Below are positions 46,945-59,516 of a stretch of 64,000 bases of DNA, in pieces. How positions within the stretch are numbered: the first letter of the stretch is position 1; every line of letters starts with the position of its first letter. This stretch comes from Hawksworthiomyces lignivorus. Its lineage: Eukaryota > Ascomycota > Sordariomycetes > Ophiostomatales > Ophiostomataceae. The position numbers and the translations under genes are program-made. The notes beneath the pieces were generated by a model, which was given only the letters and a program-made list of their open reading frames with translations, had not been told where the DNA came from and searched no databases. The DNA lies in contig NTMA01000093.1 of the NCBI GenBank assembly GCA_002917075.1, forward strand, positions 1 to 64,000, read 5' to 3'.

Positions 46945-49927
46945 ATGACCCTGCAGATGCCACGAAAGCATATTACATCCGCCTGCACGGCTTGCCGTGA
47001 GAGCAAGATTAGAGTAAGAGATGCAACCCGCCTAAATAAAGGTTTACAAAGCGTGAAAAGCAGCTTACAATCATTATAATAGTGTGATGGCTCATATCCT
47101 CGTTGCGGAAACTGCAAGGCTAAGGCTAAGGAGTGTTTGTACCAGCACGGAGAAGACAAACGAAAGCATGTCTGCCCTCGCCATATTAAACCTTTGTCGC
47201 GATATCTAGAGCAAAATGACTGACATGCCGTGAACCCTGCCACTAATAGATTATCCGTCCGAAAGGCCATCGAGGTCTTTTCACGTCGCGTCGAGCATCT
47301 AGAAGATTTCATCCAAGCACATGGGCTAGAAGTGCCTCCTAGTAAATCTACGGACGACACTATGATGATGAAGAGGATGATGAAGATGCTGTCAACACCT
47401 CCTGGGAAATCTTATTCTGGTGATGACCAAGCTTATGAGAGTTCATCCGGTACAGCTGTCTATCAGCCAATGAAGGCCACAACTCCACATAAAGAGGTTG
47501 CACCATCCGTTATCCAGATAGCCGATGTTCCGGAAACAGCACCAGCACCTCATAATATCTCTGAGCGCCATATCCAGTCTGCAACAGTTGTCACGCCCGG
47601 TTCTGAGAGTAGTCCGGATAATTCCTATGATACGTACGAGGGCGAAAATGGTGCTCTTCTTGTTGCGCAAGACGGTGTTGATATGAACGGCGCAGTGGCA
47701 TTCAATATTGACAGCATGGACTTTCCTGATTGGACCGTCGACTTTACCGAACTGAATACGCACCCAGTGGAGGCGACGACATATGATTGGGATCAGTTAC
47801 GACAACCATATCCAGCATATCCTAATATCAATTTCGGTATGCCTCCGCCTCCACCGCCAGCACCTCTAGCTGAGGAGACTCGCTGGCCCCAGTTCTGGAC
47901 GCAAAGTAAGCAGTTCCATGAGACCTATTCTCTAGGAACTGAATCGGGCGACGAGGAATACGACGAAGAAGAAGACGACGTGGTCAACCAGGTATCGGAT
48001 CGAATGGGCTCGTTACATCTCTCAGAGGATGGCGAGTTACGTTACTATGGGGCAACATCCAACCTAACATTGCTAGACGATACACCGCCCCTTGACCAGC
48101 GATTCGATATGGAAGCCGATAATGTGCGTAAGAGGGGGCGAGCCATGATTGAGGCTGCTGGCTTGGCTCACAACGTCAGCCCAGTGCTTATGGGACACCT
48201 AAGTCGTCTCTATTTCGCTTGGCAAGACCCCAGCTTTCACGTCGTAGATAAAGACATGTACGAGCGAGAGCAAGCGCGGTATAATTCTGGGAGTGACGTG
48301 AGCACTTTCTATTCCGAGACTCTCATGAATACTATGTAAGGATTGGCCTTTGCTTTCCTGTAGTTGGTGATAAGTGCCGATGATCCTCAAACTTTGTTAA
48401 TGCTAATCATGGACATGAACGAGCAGCTGCGCCTTTGGAGCGCTTTATGATGCCCGTCGCCATCCAGATCTCCCGACACCACTGTCTGACTTCTTCATGA
48501 AACGAGCTAAGATCTGGTTAGAAGTAGAGTTAGACAGCCCGCGTGTGGCTACAGTACAGGCATTGGCTATTATGAGCAGTTTCGAGGCAGCCCAGACGCG
48601 AGATGCTCGTGGCTGGTTATACAGCGGCATGTCGATGAGACTTTCTTTTGACCTAGGCTTACATATCGATATGACTCCCTACGTAAAAAGTGGGCGTATG
48701 AGCCCAGAAGAAGCTGAAGTGCGCAAGGTGGCTTTTTGGGGCAGTTTTGTTGTCGATCAGTGAGTGTTTTTGTTTGGTGTGCATAAAAACCAACACATGT
48801 TCTAACAGGACGATTTAAACAGCCTATGGGGTGTTTATCTAGGCCGGCCGCCCTTTCATATTAACACAGACGAAGTTTCGGTACAGAAACCTGCCGAGCG
48901 ATTGTACTCGTCCAAGCGAGGCGAATGGATTCCTTATGGTCTGTCCAAGACTGTTCCGGTACATCCACTCACAGATCCTCTTGAATTGGTAGCGCGTCAC
49001 TGGGTTCTCCTCTGCGAGGTTATGGGCTCATTTTGCCACGTTTTGTTAGTTTCCCATCTTGTCCATTATCATTAACGTATACTGACTCCGGCAAAGGTAT
49101 GACCGCCATAACGTTGACAGCACATCTCTACAATCCTTTGTGTTAAATACTGTGATGCAGCTTGAAGCCTGGAAAAATAATCTTCCCCCAGAGTTGCAGG
49201 TCAAGCTGGATCACGATGGGACTGTCTATCTTCCGCATGTGCTCGTGCTTCAGTACGTTCAACTCATTCTAACACCGAGTCTTAATTCCCCCCTTTCTTT
49301 TAAACATCATTTTGCTCATTAAATATTCTTTGTAGTATGAAATACTTTCAATCTATGATATACATTCATAGGCCGTTTATTTCCAGGCAGTTATCGCGTT
49401 CTTTCTCACCAAACCCAGACGTCGGCTATCTCCATGCTCGAAAAGTGTGTATAGATAGCGCCATTGCTATATCAACTCTCCTGCGTATTTACCGTTCAAC
49501 ATGTACACTCCGTTACACCAATGTCGAGGTTGTAAGCATTATCTTCTCAGCTGCCATCATTTTAGTATTTGCTTCGGTTGCAGGCCCTCTCCAACAGCCT
49601 GGCGGATCACCTACTACAATGTCAACAAACGGAGGTAGCAGTGATGGAGTAGGAGGAACTGGAAAGGGATCATCACAGAACCCTGGTGGCAACACCATCC
49701 CATCCCATCTCGACACGTGTTGCAAAGCGTTGGCAGAACTAGGCCAGGTATTTCGAAATGCCACACGCACACTGGAAGTGCTGCTAGCTATCAAACGCAA
49801 GTGGCAAGCTGAGCTTCTAGCTTTGACGGGGACCAAGAGACGTAGCACGGCCATACCTGGCCCTAACTTGGGCTGCAAGAAGAGAACGTTATCCCACCCT
49901 GGTAGACATGAAAATGTGGCATCGTGA
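46945..49927 (+). CDS. Zn2Cys6 transcription factor, candidate cluster regulator
   Basis: Seven exons, 46945-47013, 47083-47195, 47250-48335, 48427-48759, 48823-49044, 49097-49252 and 49336-49927, give about 856 aa. The zinc cluster (Cys 14, 17, 24, 31, 34, 41) is split by intron 1. A coiled-coil-like segment (VFSRRVEHLEDFIQ) suggests a dimer. The fungal_trans domain is clear: DARGWLYSGMSMRLSFDLGL, HLWGVYLGRPPFHIN, MKYFQSMIYIHRPF. There is an acidic stretch (SGDEEYDEEEDD) and a Gly/Ser-rich linker near the end. Intron 2 (47196-47249, donor GTCGCG) is the least certain; it removes an in-frame TGA. It sits inside the cluster and is the best candidate to bind the palindromes. Confidence 0.85.
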
Positions 49928-50189
49928 GTTCTCTACATATGCTCTCTTGTCTGACTGGTGATAGGTATGAGAACTGGATATCAAAGATAAGAAATCAGGA
50001 TTCCATGTTCTGCCTAATGAGCCTCAGACGTGACGTACATTTTCATTTATTGGTTCTGTGATTTGAGCATTGGGTATTAGATTTATTTGCATGTATCGGA
50101 CAAGGAAAGAGGACTGCCAATATCAGCAAGGTTGCTCACCCACAAATAGCAGCGCAACCAACAAAAAATAAATTTCTATCTTGTAAATT

Positions 50190-51905
50190 CTAATGATTAA
50201 GATTACCAATTGTCACCGACTTAACAACCTCGTACTCTCCCATGCCGTATTTGCTGCCTTCACGGCCATAACCACTCTCCTTAATGCCTCCAAACGGTGC
50301 TTCTGCAGCACTAATCTTACCAGTGTTCACACCGACCATACCACATTCCAGACGAGAAGCAACTCGCATGACTCGGCCAATATTCTTACTAAAGAAGTAA
50401 CCAGCTAAGCCAAACTCGGTATTGTTAGCCAGTGCAATGGCCTCTTCTTCACTTTCAAACTCGAAGATAGGTGCAAGTGGGCCAAATGTTTCATCGTTGG
50501 CCACTTGCATATCTGTTGTCACCCCTGTGAGAACTGTCGGCGTGAAGAAGAATCCGGGATGTGATTCTTTAGATGGCGCAGCACCTCCTGTAGCCACTTG
50601 AGCACCTTTTGATAGTGCATCTTGGACATGCTCCGCCACTTTCTTCACAGCAGATTCGTTGACAAGTGGGCCTTGCGTTGTAGCAGGCAGGAAACCAGAG
50701 CCCATATTTAAGGCATTGACGCGAGCAACTAGCTTGCTTGTAAAAGCACCTGCCACAGCCTTGTGGACTATCAGGCGGTTGGCGCAGACACATGTCTGAC
50801 CAGAGCATCTAAATTTGGAGATCATAGCTCCTTCCACAGCGAGATCAAGATCGGCATCCTCGAAGACAATGAACGGTGCATTGCCACCCAGTTCTAAGCT
50901 GACCCTCTTCAGTGTTCCTGCAGCCAGCTTAGCAAGCATCTTGCCGACACCCGTGCTGCCCGTGAAGCTGATCTTGTTTACTAGCTCACTCGTCGCAAGC
51001 TCGGTGGCCGCTTCGCGGTCCTTGGTTGGGCAGACTTGTATGCACCCAGCAGGTATTCCAGCATCAAGCGCAAGCTTAGCCAGAGCAAGAGCTGTGTGTG
51101 GGGTTTCGGACGGTGGCTTGATGACGACAGAGCAACCGGCTGCCAAAGCTGGGGCAATCTTGCGAGTGATCATTGCAGCCGGAAAGTTCCAGGGTGTGAT
51201 AATTCCACAGACGCCAACAGGCTGCTTAAGCGTCATGACAGTAGTATGCGATGTACTAGAGGGGATAACGTCGCCATACGAGCGTGTAGCTTCTTCGCTG
51301 AACCAACTAATGAAGGACGCTGCGTAGACCACTTCTCCTTCGGCTTCGGCAAGCGTCTTGCCATTTTCTAGACAAAGTATTGTTGCCACTGCTGTGTATC
51401 AGAAGACATTGTTCATTTTCACTAGTGCGATATCCATAATCGGCAGCTCACAGTCTTTTTTGTTCGCCATGCATAACTCGAACCACCGACGTAGATACGC
51501 GCCTCTTTGGGCAGCCGTCGTAGACCAGTAGTAGTCATTCTGGGCCGTCTTCGCGCTTCGAATAGCTGCTTGTATGGCCTTCCGATCTAGATTTGCCACT
51601 TTGCTAAATGGTTTGCTTGTGACAGGGTCTGCTATATTGATTAATTCTGTCTCGATTAAAACAAGCGGGAAACAGTTGATATTTACCAAAAACTTTGAAA
51701 GTCGTAGCTGCCTTGCGCCATTCGCCTTCGTAAAGTGCATCAGAAATGAAAAGACTCTTATCAGATAGCTACCCAGCAATTCTGATATTAGTATCTTCAA
51801 CTTTCAAATGAAGCAATGCAAACACTCAACATTCCGAGTTGCGCATACAGTTGCCAAAGCATGAGCAGCGTGGTCTTCCATTCCGCTTTGCTGTACCGAG
51901 CTCAT
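50190..51905 (-). CDS. Aldehyde dehydrogenase, succinate-semialdehyde type
   Basis: Four exons, complement(50190-51391, 51452-51631, 51687-51768, 51849-51905), give 506 aa. The start MSSVQQSGMEDH was found by joining three short exons upstream of the long frame. Oxidises an aldehyde to an acid with NAD(P)+. Motifs: GIITPWNFP, FTGSTGVGK, catalytic Glu in LELGGNAP, catalytic Cys in GQTCVCANR, DETFGPLAPIFEF and PFGGIKESGYGREG near the end. The sequence resembles succinate- or glutarate-semialdehyde dehydrogenases; the real substrate in this cluster may be another semialdehyde. The acceptor at 51392 has a possible alternative three bases on (CAGCAG). A perfect palindrome lies 265 nt upstream. Confidence 0.9.
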
Positions 51906-52518
51906 ATTTGCTAATTATGCTTATATTTCCGTAATTCAAGTATGTTGTCAGTGTTCGATCACTCTTTAGAACTTAGACGTCATGTATCTTTAAACACATG
52001 AGGCACTTCTGTTTTAAATATGGAATGGTGCTGTTCTGATTTCTCCATACTATGAAGTCCTCTTCCGATAACCGTGTGTCCTAGATTATTAACGTACCAA
52101 AGCTTTTGTGTTGTTGCCGCTAGAAACTCAACCCTTACGTAGTATGGTAATACTGCGACTAGCATTCCGCGGAATCTCGTTTCCGCATTAGAACGGAATC
52201 TATGGCCTCTACTATGGCCTCTGCACGTCGATTACTACGTAGTAGTAGGTATGACATATCATGTGCTTCAAAACATGCTCATTTTCTACTTTGTGACAAA
52301 TTCTTCGATCACGGAATTTCCCAAGACATTATATGGCTATTTATAGTCTATTCTACGTGGTCACGGATTGATAGATTATTTGAGTCTGGTAAATTTCTCC
52401 AGTCAACTTGAGTTCCAACATAGTCGATAGTGCGTATACTGAATTTCGCCGTAAGAATCTATCAATGGGCATTCCCGATATTGGACAATAAACCAACCCC
52501 GTTATAGGAGACGGGACA
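51906..52518. other. Intergenic, ALDH promoter
   Basis: Contains the palindrome at 52170-52185 and a further half site CGGAATCTATGG at 52194. No gene. Confidence 0.4.
52170..52185. promoter_or_regulatory. Palindromic operator candidate (ALDH)
   Basis: CGGAATCTCGTTTCCG, exact CGGRA-N6-TYCCG, 265 nt before the aldehyde dehydrogenase start. Confidence 0.6.
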
Positions 52519-53490
52519 TCACCTTCCCATAAATCCACCATCCACCTTTAACCCGTTCAGATTAGCTTATGACGTCTTTTTGCATTAGGTGATCTTAGAA
52601 CTTCGTTCCGAAATGGCTTACCAATAAGATATCCCCGTGCACATAGTCGCTAGCTTTGCTGCACAGGAAAACAGCTGGGCCTTTGAAATCTTCAGGGTTA
52701 CCCCATCGTCCGGCCGGTATCCTGTCGTTTAATGATTTGAGGTAGGCCGGGTCGCCAGTAATGCGTGTGTCGATATTCATGTCGGTAGCAATATATCTTC
52801 GACAAGAAAGAGTTAGGACCAAGCAACTAGATGAATGAAGAATATAGACGATGAATCCACTCACCCGGGTGCAATAGCATTGACATTGATTCCTTTCGCT
52901 GCCCACTCGTTGCTTAAGGCTTTAGTTAGTTGACCTACTGCACCCTTGCTCATTGCATAAGCTGCTAGGTTTACACTGCCGATAAAGGTTGTCAGGCTTG
53001 CAGTATTGACTATTTTCCCTCGTATGCCATTTGTTATCCAGTATCGGCCGATTGCCTGACACAACTGGAAGGTAGCAGTAAGATTAGTTTGCATAATGCT
53101 GTCATACACCTCAAGAGGATAATCAACCGCCGGGATACGCTCGAGGATACCGGCAACGTTCACGAGGATGTCGACACGGTGGGATGCGGTAACGGCAGGG
53201 ACTAGATCTGCGACAGCCGCACGATCGGTCATATCACAAGGAAAAGTATAACATTTGCGATTCAGAGCTTCAACAGCATCTTTCGTAGCAGTAGAGGAAG
53301 TCGACCGCTATGGAAGAATATTAGGGCATGACTTCACTGAACAGATAAAGAAGGAAGGTGTATTTACCTGAACGAGGATAATGTCGGCACCTGCTTCGGC
53401 GAGACCGATGGCCATGGCCTGGCCAATGCCACGAGTTCCTCCCGTCACCAAAGCTGTTTTACCAGCCAGACTGAAAAGCTGAGACGCCAT
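52519..53490 (-). CDS. Short-chain dehydrogenase/reductase (KduD-like)
   Basis: Four exons, complement(52519-52545, 52622-52796, 52865-53307, 53368-53490), give 255 aa; the last exon has only nine codons (VDGGFMGR and stop). Classical SDR: NAD(P) motif VTGGTRGIG near residue 15, VNVAG, active Ser in VNTAS, catalytic YAMSK, and NAIAPGYIATDMN. It resembles 2-deoxy-gluconate / 2-keto-3-deoxy-sugar-acid 3-dehydrogenases, with [16 protein letters not shown]. It probably interconverts a hydroxyl and a keto group on a small acid or sugar acid. It is divergent from the transketolase and shares a 734-nt promoter region with it. Confidence 0.9.
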
Positions 53491-54224
53491 CTCTACGAGT
53501 CAAGCCTTCCTGCCAATAACTGACGAGAGTCCACGGGTAAAGTAGAAAGTGAATTTCAGCAGTGTAAATGCAACTTGAGAATACCGTTAACAACTTCAGA
53601 GTGATTTTATGAAGAGGGAAGGTAAAAACTAACTAACTAGGAGTACACGCTGGTGATTTAAGCAGCCACCTTTTCTGTAGACTGCCGCGAATTTTCGAGT
53701 CTTGATGAGCTAGCTTTCGAAAGGGCGCGTGTGGTATGACTAATTCACACAATACCCGTTAAAGTGGAGACAAGTACACCGATGTGAGGAGCTACCAAAG
53801 TGCCAGGAAAAAGGAAATGGTCAAGCCAAAAAAGAGAGAAGGTAGGAAGAAAAAGTTCAGGGCAAAAAAAAGTCACAAATCGAGCGTGGGGGCTTTGCCT
53901 AGCTAAATGGCAAGCACTATCCGTAATCGGTCGGAAATCTAATCACTATTTCCCGCCCCGCAGCAATCCCGACCGCATGGGAATGAATCTAGTTTGAGCC
54001 GGGATCCTGATCCCGCTTTCTTTTCTGCGAAGCTATCCCTAAAACAAAATTGCGGTTTTCCTTTCGCTATTTTTGTATTTGGCCTTTGGTCCAATGATTC
54101 CGATCTTTTTCATATGGATTATACTTTAAGGGCGATGCTCGGTGCATTTCTAAACACGCGTCATTACTGCTCTTGTCCCAAATCGTTTCTTTGCCTTAAG
54201 CTTGAATAAGGAAAGCTCTTCATT
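53491..54224. other. Divergent promoter, SDR / transketolase
   Basis: 734 nt with the perfect palindrome at 54000-54015 and, just before it, GGGAATGAATCTAGTTTGAG, which resembles a decayed second copy. No gene; the 53800-53997 ORF is not supported. Confidence 0.45.
54000..54015. promoter_or_regulatory. Palindromic operator candidate (SDR / transketolase)
   Basis: CGGGATCCTGATCCCG, exact CGGRA-N6-TYCCG with 7-bp arms, 210 nt before the transketolase start and 510 nt before the SDR start. Confidence 0.6.
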
Positions 54225-56616
54225 ATGGCTCCTGCTCTACATGACAACTTGGCCGCAATGCCAAGTAACACAACAACCTCAACGAAGTCCAGTGCTTCTG
54301 TTGGAGGGACTACATCAGTTTTCAAAAATGGACAGGCCAGTAGTTGGTCGCCCGAGACATCTGATGACCATGCTGTGCTCGCGATCCGCAACTTGACATT
54401 AGATATGACGATGCAGAATGGTGGTGGCCATGGCGGATCAGCAGTCGGTATGGCAGCTATTGGCGTCGCGCTCTGGAAGCATACCATGCGGTATAACCCT
54501 CACAACCCCGATTGGTTTGACAGGGATCGGTTTGTGCTGTCAAATGGTTCGTTCTCTTATTACCAATGACACAGCGATCGGTGATAACAAATAGGCATGC
54601 ACGTGCGGCTGACTAGCGAAAATAGGACATGCAAGCATGTTTTTATATACGATGAATTATCTGGTTGGCTATGAAGATTGGACTATGGATGAACTCAAGG
54701 GATACGGAAATCCTAAGTTGAATGGTTTCAAGACGCTATCTCATGCTCATCCCGAGATCGAGTGCCCTGCAGTCGAGGTGACAACTGGTCCTCTCGGACA
54801 GGGTATAGCCAATGCCGTTGGACTAGCAATGGCATCCAAAAACCTTGCTTCTACCTTCAACACACCTGGCTATGATGTTGTGCAATCACGGATCTATTGC
54901 ATGACTGGAGATGGATGTTTGATGGAAGGTGTTGCACTGGAAGGTAATTATCTCCCATTATCCCAAATCTCCTCTTCTGGGTGGGTCAGACAATGACTAA
55001 TACATGGCAGCCATCGCCTTGGCGGGACACTTTCGACTTAATAACCTCGTGCTTATCTACGATAACAATCAAGTCACCTGTGACGGCCCTCTCGAATGGA
55101 TTAACACGGAGGACATCAACAATAAGATGCGTGCTTGTGGTTGGGACGTTATCGACGTAGCAGATGGCCGCTATGACGTATCAGCCATTGTACAGGCATT
55201 AAATCTTGGGCGCCGGAACCAGAAGGTGCATGAGAAACCCGTCTTCATAAATATTCGAACTGTCATTGGTGTCGATACCGCTACTGCTGGCACAGCTGGT
55301 GCCCACCATGGAGCATTTGATAAAGAGAGCATAGCCAAGTCTAAGGCTTTGGCTGGTCTACCAGAAGGTTCAACTCATGTCGTGCCGGAGAAGGTCCTTG
55401 AGTACTTTCGGGAACGGAAATCGCATGGTGAAAAACTTGAGCAGGACTGGAACGAGCTCTTGACCGGCTACGCTCAGGCATACCCAGAGAAGGCTGCTGC
55501 CTTCGTGGCTCGCCGCAGCGGAAAGCTGGGCGATTTTGAGAAAGTGCTCAACTCGATAGATGCGGCACAATTTAAAGGGATGCCGACCCGTAAGATAAAC
55601 GGAATTATCCTTGAACAGCTATGGAAAGAAATCTATCCGCTCTGTGGTGGCGGTGCAGATTTGGTCAACTCAAACAACTTGCGTTATGCAGAGACGGACG
55701 TGTTCGGGCCAACAAATTACTCTGGCCGGTATATCCGTTACGGTATCCGTGAGCATGCAATGGCATCCATTTCGAATGGTCTTGCGGCTTATAATAAAGG
55801 CACATTCGTACCTATCACAGCAACATTCTTTATGTTCTACATCTATGTGAGTTCAAATTTCCTTCTTTGATCTCTGGACTTGGGTATCTTGAGCTCTAAC
55901 AATTTATGTAGGCTGCGCCAGGAATCCGTATGGGGGCTCTCAGTCACCTTCAAGCCATTCACATTGCGACACATGATTCCTTTGCAGAAGGCCAGAACGG
56001 TCCAACCCATCAACCTGTTGAGTTGGATTCACTTTACCGAGCTATGCCTAACTTATGCTATATTCGACCATGCGATGGTGAGGAGCTCCTTGGTGCATGG
56101 TCTCATGCCCTGTCAGCTAAACAGGCACCAAGCATGCTGTCCATTGCGCGTGATCCTGTAGCTGTGGTTCCCGGAACCTCACGCTCCAAGGTTGAATTTG
56201 GAGCCTATGTAATTCAAGAGGATGTCTATGCGGCTGTCACACTCGCTAGCTGCGGCTCCAACTTGCATCATGCTGTTGCGGCCGCGTCTCTTCTCTCCGA
56301 AAAAGACGGCATAAAGGTTCGCCTTGTGTCAGCACCATCTCTCGATCTTTTCCAAACACAGTCTCAAGAATATAAGGATGGAGTCTTTCCACGTGACGGA
56401 AAACCTATAGTCAGTGTCGAGGAGTACGTCCCAACGGTCTGGGCACGATATGCAACAGCCAGTTGCGGAATGAAGGGATTTGGATACTCTGCCAGCAATG
56501 CAAGCAACTACCGTCGCTTCGAACTTGATGCAGAGGGCATCCGAAGTAAAGTTTTGCAATATTTGAAAGCTCTAAATGGAGAGAATGCGAGAGTATTTGG
56601 GTGGAGGGAATTATAG
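54225..56616 (+). CDS. Transketolase, dihydroxyacetone-synthase-like
   Basis: Four exons, 54225-54546, 54626-54943, 55011-55846 and 55912-56616, give 726 aa; introns of 79, 67 and 65 nt are GT-AG. TPP-dependent transfer of a two-carbon ketol group. TPP motif GDGCLMEG..LIYDNNQ, substrate/TPP His residues in SHAHPE, AHHGAF and THDSFAEGQNGPTHQPVE, and catalytic Glu in YGIREHAM. The wording EVTTGPLGQGIANAVGLAMA and the length resemble dihydroxyacetone synthases more than the housekeeping enzyme. The usual GHPG near the N-terminus is GHGG here. The C-terminus WREL is not a clear peroxisomal signal. A perfect palindrome lies 210 nt upstream. Confidence 0.9.
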
Positions 56617-56879
56617 ACTAGTGTATACATGTAATTAAACGTTGAAGTATATTGTCAAGCCGTTCTTTCACTCAAGAAAAATAAGTTAAGACTTGCATTT
56701 GGTTTTCTACGTATCTGATATACTGTAATATTTACCTCGTACAATAAATATTTAGCTGTGACTCAAATTGTGAGCATTATCAGTATTTGTTTAACAGATG
56801 TACGACTTTTTGCCAGTACTAGGTAGATTTGAGACCGAAAAGTCGGGATCGCAGAGTCTAGAAGCTTATACAGATACGC

Positions 56880-58651
56880 CTACATCAGATATGTAAAGTC
56901 TGGGGCGCGGTCATCCCAATCTTTTTCCCATCTCGCGCCCGTGCCCCTTATCTCTTCCTTCATTTTCTCTCTTCTTGCCAAAATCTGTCGCAGGACGCAC
57001 CATCCTATCATAGCCACACCAACACACCCTAGGCTATACGCATGTCCCAGAGTATAACCTGGCGCACGAGTGCTTTGGTAGATTTGGCCAGATACGACAC
57101 CCGCAACTTGTGCCATGGCTTGCTGTATACCGACACTAGCCGCCCGCTTACCATCCGGTGCCGAATTTGACGACAACCATGAGAAATTTATACCTGCGCA
57201 AATATAAACTCCAGTGGCGACCAAAAATGTCGCAAAGTAGTGAACACCGGACGAAGCTGGGGCGAGAAGAACTGCATATCCTGCTATCATGAAAGGGGCC
57301 AACATCATGATAGGAATGAACCGCTTGGAAAGTTTGTCGGAAATAACGGCCCCAGTGAAGTACACAATGGTTCCCCAACTGAAAACTATATAGTAACAAA
57401 GTGCCACACAGTTAGTATGTCAAACAGCATCACTGCTTTAATGAGGAAGGAAACCTGCCTGGAATCGTGAGATACTGCGCTTGCACCGTCGAATAGCCCA
57501 GCCCGCTCTTAATAATCACTGGCAGGAAGGTTCCAAAACCTGTAACCAATCATTAATACAACTGAGCCTAAGATCCACCATGTGCAGAATCTGTGTCTAT
57601 AGTAGCCTACCATAGAGAATGGTTATGGTGGCGTGCTGGCACACTCCACTAACGAGCACCTTCGGATCTGTCAATGCCATCTTGACATCCTTCCATGTGT
57701 AGTGACCTGAGCCGCCGCTGTAGGCTTCAGCTATCTCAGCGCGACGACGCATAATTCGTTTGTCATCTTCATTCAGAAAGCGAGCAGTTTCATAGGATTT
57801 GGGGATAATGAAGACACAAGCCATTGCCACTACAAGAGTAATGAGACCTTCGATGATATATAGCCTGCGAATAAAAGTTTCAATAAGAGGAAACAGGGAC
57901 AAGAATTGCTTTAAGTGAGCACCTACCATCGCCATCCAGGGTAGTTGCCAACGCCATCCATATGTAAGATAGCAAACGCGAGAAGGCCCCCAAATGCCCC
58001 TGCTACAGCTGGAGCGCCTATCGAGTTTAGGTTAGTCAGAGAACTTACACGGAAGACAATATTGATACATAAAAAGAATAAACGCTACCATAAGGGAAAG
58101 CAGAACATACCAAAAAGCATGAAGATTCTCACACCCATTTCCTCTCTGCGATACCAGTTCAACATAAAAATGCTTAAACTGGGAAACAAGCAACCCTCTG
58201 CAGCGCCCAGAAACAGTCTCGCGACCATAAGCCCGCCATAGCTTTGTACAAAGCCTGTGCACATGCACACCAAACCCCAGATTCCAACAATGCACGGTAC
58301 AAAAATGTGGAAGCCAATTCTCTTGACCATCAATGCAGCAGGGATCTCGACACAGATATACAAGGCGTAAAATACCGAGACAGCCGCATTTAAATCGTTG
58401 CCTTTAAGATTTATATCTGTGGCGAGGCCTTGGGTGGCGGCAAAGCCGATGTTTCCTTTGTCAAGGTTCGAGACAAATTGCAACAGAAAAACAAGAGGGG
58501 CGATGTACAAGTCCAACTTCCACACAACGGCACGTTCTCGCTTGAGTTCCTCGGCCGTAAGTGGTTGTACAACAACATCTTGGGGACTAGTGGCATCCTC
58601 GACTTTCTGGTCAAGGACGTTGATTTGATCTTTAATATCGCCTAGAGACAT
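56880..58651 (-). CDS. MFS transporter, Tna1-like (ACS family) 2
   Basis: Five exons, complement(56880-57385, 57459-57539, 57611-57864, 57927-58017, 58111-58651), give 490 aa. Motifs: RERAVVWKLDLYIAPLVFL, DKGNIGFAATQGL, LFLGAAEGCLFPSLSIF, EAYSGGSGHYTWKD, NSAPDGKRAASVG and YTLGHAYSLG. The intron at 57386-57458 seems to start with GC (CCAG|GCAGGT): this gives LTIPVFSWGTIVYF, equal in length to relatives. A GT donor at 57454 with the acceptor TTTTCAG gives LTIPGSWG, one residue shorter. It is the importer most tightly embedded in the cluster. A near-perfect palindrome lies 223 nt upstream. Confidence 0.88.
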
Positions 58652-59516
58652 ATTCTTGTGGTGTGGATATAAAGAAACTGTATGTTGTACTGATTTTGAA
58701 ACAAATTAAAAGGGTTACTTTGGAGGAGAAATATTTTTCGTGGGGGATCTTTATGTATGATGGAACTCTGGACACCGTATGGCACGTTGGCTTCGGACTT
58801 TCTAGTGCGGAGAAATTTGATTTGCTCACTCTCCGCACGGGGTAACATGGGGTAGTGTGGAGCAGAATCTCAACGGAATCTAGTTTCCAACGCAGAAAGT
58901 GTTCTCGTGAGTAAAAATATTTCGCGGAGAAGGTTAAACAAATTGGAGATCAAGGAAAAAACTGGATCCAAAGTCGGAGACAGAGGCAATGTCCGACCCA
59001 TCCTTCTCACAGAATATTGGAGTTTCAGTCTTATGTCTATTTGTTGTATCAAGTGCGAGTATTCTTCCTCGGAAGTAGATAGTCGACGCCACCAAAGCAA
59101 GGGTTGGTAAATTTGATAGCTAGATCTATCGTATGGATGGGCAAATCAGGCCATTCGATAGCACTGGATATAACGTGTAAAACTTTTGACCCTGACTTGC
59201 CAGTTATTATGCTTTCGTATGTTAGTAGTTAAAGACCAAATATACCTTTCTCAGCCGATGAATTACATTCCTAGAAGGAAATCTCTCGGCCACATGCCAT
59301 CACGAAGTTAAATTGTAAAAGCATATACGACATCAATTTTTTGTGTATATATTTTTATATTTGCCTAGAGGCGACTTCTATGTACCATACAATGCGGGTT
59401 ATTTACCTAACCTGAGGTAGTTTATTGCAAATAGCGATCTTCGCGTCCAAAAAAACTTAGATCTAACTAAGGCACCTAAGAAAGATCAAGATGTCTGAAT
59501 ACTTCTTATGCCATAA
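58652..59516. other. Intergenic, MFS 2 promoter and ADH 3' flank
   Basis: Contains the palindrome at 58874-58889. A long open frame is absent and nothing else is recognised. Confidence 0.4.
58874..58889. promoter_or_regulatory. Palindromic operator candidate (MFS 2)
   Basis: CGGAATCTAGTTTCCA: CGGRA-N6-TYCCG with one mismatch at the end; 223 nt before the MFS 2 start. Confidence 0.55.
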
